Source: Burkholderiales bacterium
Lineage (GTDB): Bacteria > Pseudomonadota > Gammaproteobacteria > Burkholderiales > Ga0077523
Length of the DNA stretch: 38,479 nt
Direction of reading: 5' to 3'
NCBI GenBank assembly: GCA_019747905.1
Contig: JAIEQG010000125.1
Location: 1-38,479 of the forward strand
Below the pieces are notes generated by a model. The model worked only from the letters and a program-made list of their open reading frames with translations, was not told the DNA's origin and searched no databases. Made by a program: the position numbers and the translations under genes. Shown here in pieces: positions 36,930-38,479 of this stretch. Position 1 is the stretch's first letter, and every line of letters begins with the position of its first letter.

Positions 36930-38024
36930 ATGCAAGCCGCACTCACGATTCGCAACCTGCGCGTCCGCCCGGTCTCGGTACCGGTGCGCATCCAGCCCGT
37001 CGCCGCCACGGGCGCGATCCCGACCATGCCGCTGGTGCTGATCGATCTCGAGACCGATCAAGGCGTCACCGGCCGCGCGTACCTGTTCGCCATCACCCCG
37101 CTCGCGCAGAAGCCGTTGGTCGAGGCATTGCACGGATTGGCCGCGCTGATCAAGGGCGACGCGGTGGCACCCTTCGAGATCGACGCGAAACTCAGGAAGC
37201 GCCTCACGCTGCTCGACACGCCCGGCGTCTTCGGTCTCGCGCTCGCCGGCATCGACATGGCCGCGTGGGATGCGGCAGCGCAAGCGCGCGGCGTGCCCCT
37301 GGTGACGCTGCTCGGCGGACAGCCCCGACCCGTGAAGGCCTACAACAGTTGCGGCCTGTGGGTGGGCGACGTGGCGAAACTGCCGGACCAGGCGGCGCAG
37401 CTGCTGGCGGAAGGGAACTTCAATGCAGTGAAACTGCGTCTCGGGCGCGACGACTTCTCGCAGGACCTCGCTGCCGTGCGTGCGGTGAAAGCGCGCATCG
37501 GCGATAGCGTGACTCTCATGTGCGATTTCAACCAGCGGCTCACCTATAACGAGGCCATCCGCCGCGGGCGGGCGCTGGACGACGAAGGGTTGTACTGGAT
37601 CGAGGAGCCCGTCCGCCACGACGACTACGCCGGCGCCGCGAAGATCGCCGCACAGGTGAAGACGCCGATCCAGATCGGCGAGAACCTGCTCACCAGTTTC
37701 GAGTTGCTGCAGGCGCTAGAAGCGCGCGCGATGGATTTCGTGATGCCCGACGTTCAGCGCATCGGTGGTGTCACCGGCTGGTTGCGCGCGGCGGCGATCG
37801 CGCACGCCTATGGCATGGAGATGTCGAGCCACCTGTTTCCCGAGGTGAGTTCGCACCTGCTCGCCGTGACACCGACCTGCCACTACCTCGAGTACGTCGA
37901 TTGGGCAGCACCGATTCTCGAAGAGCCGGTGGTGGCGCGCGACGGCCACGTGGTGATCGGCGACAAGCCCGGCACCGGCATCGCGTGGAACGAGACCGCC
38001 GTGGCGAAGTTCATGGTCCAGTAA
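36930..38024 (+). CDS. Mandelate racemase-like enolase superfamily enzyme with Lys-to-Arg active-site change
   Basis: 364 residues; GGAGGAAG precedes the ATG. Alignment from memory with mandelate racemase is ungapped at a constant +4 offset: metal ligands Asp199, Glu225, Glu251; Asp274/His301 dyad ('MPDVQRIGG', 'MSSHLFPEVSSHLLAVTPT'); and Glu321. The first Lys of the KxK motif is retained (Lys168), but the second, the S-specific base Lys166 of mandelate racemase, is Arg170 ('NAVKLRLG'). Mg-dependent enolate chemistry with His301 as base is therefore likely, but plain mandelate racemisation is doubtful. A one-base (R-specific) racemase, epimerase or acid-sugar dehydratase role is possible. It lies 36 bp after the CPBP gene. 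Confidence 0.85.
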   Translation: MQAALTIRNLRVRPVSVPVRIQPVAATGAIPTMPLVLIDLETDQGVTGRAYLFAITPLAQKPLVEALHGLAALIKGDAVAPFEIDAKLRKRLTLLDTPGVFGLALAGIDMAAWDAAAQARGVPLVTLLGGQPRPVKAYNSCGLWVGDVAKLPDQAAQLLAEGNFNAVKLRLGRDDFSQDLAAVRAVKARIGDSVTLMCDFNQRLTYNEAIRRGRALDDEGLYWIEEPVRHDDYAGAAKIAAQVKTPIQIGENLLTSFELLQALEARAMDFVMPDVQRIGGVTGWLRAAAIAHAYGMEMSSHLFPEVSSHLLAVTPTCHYLEYVDWAAPILEEPVVARDGHVVIGDKPGTGIAWNETAVAKFMVQ

Positions 38025-38330
38025 CAGTCGAATCCAGTCCCTCCCGCAGCGCAGCGCGCCGGCCGGCGCGCGTGGCGGAACAGCCCGCAGTCCCCGCGGC
38101 GCGCCTTGTGCGGCGCACCACGCGATATGTTTTGACGATTGGTTTTGCCGGGGATTAGCATCGTCGGCACAACAAGTCCGAGTCGCGCACACGATGCAGC
38201 AGACCGGCCCGGGAGATTTTCCTTGCGAGGTGCGCCTTTCATTGCACCTCAAGTCGGAAGCAGCACCCGAGGAACAAGAACAGAGAGGCCCATCGAAAGT
38301 CGGGTGATGGCCTCCGGGAGGAGACTGAAG
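38025..38330. other. Intergenic region with a possible promoter
   Basis: 306 bp with no credible gene. It contains a sigma-70-like TTGACG (38132-38137) 17 bp from TTAGCA (38155-38160), directed at the last gene. The GTAA direct-repeat operator found elsewhere is not seen here. Confidence 0.4.
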
Positions 38331-38479
38331 ATGAAATTCCCCGCACTGGTAGCCGGCCTGGTATTGGCCTGTGCGACCGCATCCACGTGGGCCGAGTCCA
38401 AGAAGGACGAACGCGCCGGCACGTGCAGTGACGCGAAATCGCAGATGGAGTACTTCTGCGACGAGAAGAACGCCGCCAG
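38331..38479 (+). CDS. Small secreted Cys-containing protein (3' end cut by window edge)
   Basis: 49 codons are visible from ATG 38331, with GGGAGGAGA upstream. The signal peptide is 'MKFPALVAGLVLACATASTWA', probably cleaved after TWA. The mature part begins 'ESKKDERAGTCSDAKSQMEYFC', which is hydrophilic with spaced Cys residues, compatible with a small disulfide-bonded periplasmic protein. The frame is open at the edge of the window. No family recognised. Confidence 0.7.
   Translation, partial: MKFPALVAGLVLACATASTWAESKKDERAGTCSDAKSQMEYFCDEKNAA

Overview
The window is GC-rich, densely packed bacterial DNA of proteobacterial type, most likely from a betaproteobacterium (an inference from gene content, base composition and two families of interspersed palindromic repeats). 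No rRNA, tRNA, CRISPR array, transposase or phage gene is recognisable. The left edge cuts a SulP transporter and the right edge cuts a small secreted protein.

Region 1 (1-3089, minus strand) is a sulfur-oxidation operon: a Tat-exported DsrE-like protein, a diheme cytochrome c resembling thiosulfate dehydrogenase TsdA, and a SulP anion transporter whose GTG start overlaps the cytochrome stop codon.

Region 2 (3090-21504) is the striking part. Five paralogous regulators of about 1061-1065 residues (called Reg1 to Reg5 here) lie on the minus strand. Each has an N-terminal MalT-like STAND NTPase, a helical-repeat middle, and a C-terminal OmpR/PhoB-type winged helix plus BTAD domain. Reg3-Reg2-Reg1 form a head-to-tail array with 10-bp gaps. 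Reg4 and Reg5 each head an identical cassette: regulator, small ORF of 66-79 residues, small secreted protein. A third secreted paralogue (Sec2) is divergent from Reg4. The secreted proteins share a GGTGK[FY]A motif. The regulators, secreted proteins and small ORFs appear to have multiplied together.

An 18-bp direct-repeat motif, GTAA-N7-GTAA with an 11-bp period, precedes the sulfur operon, Reg3, small ORF 1, Sec2 and (degenerate) Reg5 and small ORF 2. In all six cases a -10-like hexamer follows 10-11 bp downstream. This is the layout expected of a PhoB/SARP-type activator that replaces the -35 element. It suggests one regulon in which the regulators control themselves, their secreted partners and the thiosulfate operon. 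A seventh copy lies upstream of another small secreted protein at 24705-25085.

Region 3 (21638-25386) holds a TauE/SafE-type exporter, a DUF2892 membrane protein, a Crp/Fnr regulator with a CRP-like palindrome next to it, an epoxide-hydrolase-like enzyme whose ribosome binding site lies in a perfect 12-bp hairpin, the small secreted repeat protein, and a palindromic repeat element.

Region 4 (25387-31037, minus strand) is a recurrent redox/glycosyltransferase cluster: a TVP38-disulfide oxidoreductase fusion, a DUF547 protein, two arsenosugar-type glycosyltransferases (TIGR04283 and TIGR04282 families) and a second flavoprotein, the last three overlapping end to end.

Region 5 (31134-38479) is mixed metabolism: a zinc metallopeptidase-like protein, a Sel1-repeat protein, a haloacetate-dehalogenase-like hydrolase, a class I aminotransferase, then on the plus strand a ketopantoate-reductase-family enzyme overlapping a CPBP protease, a mandelate-racemase-like enolase with a Lys-to-Arg active-site change, and the truncated secreted protein.
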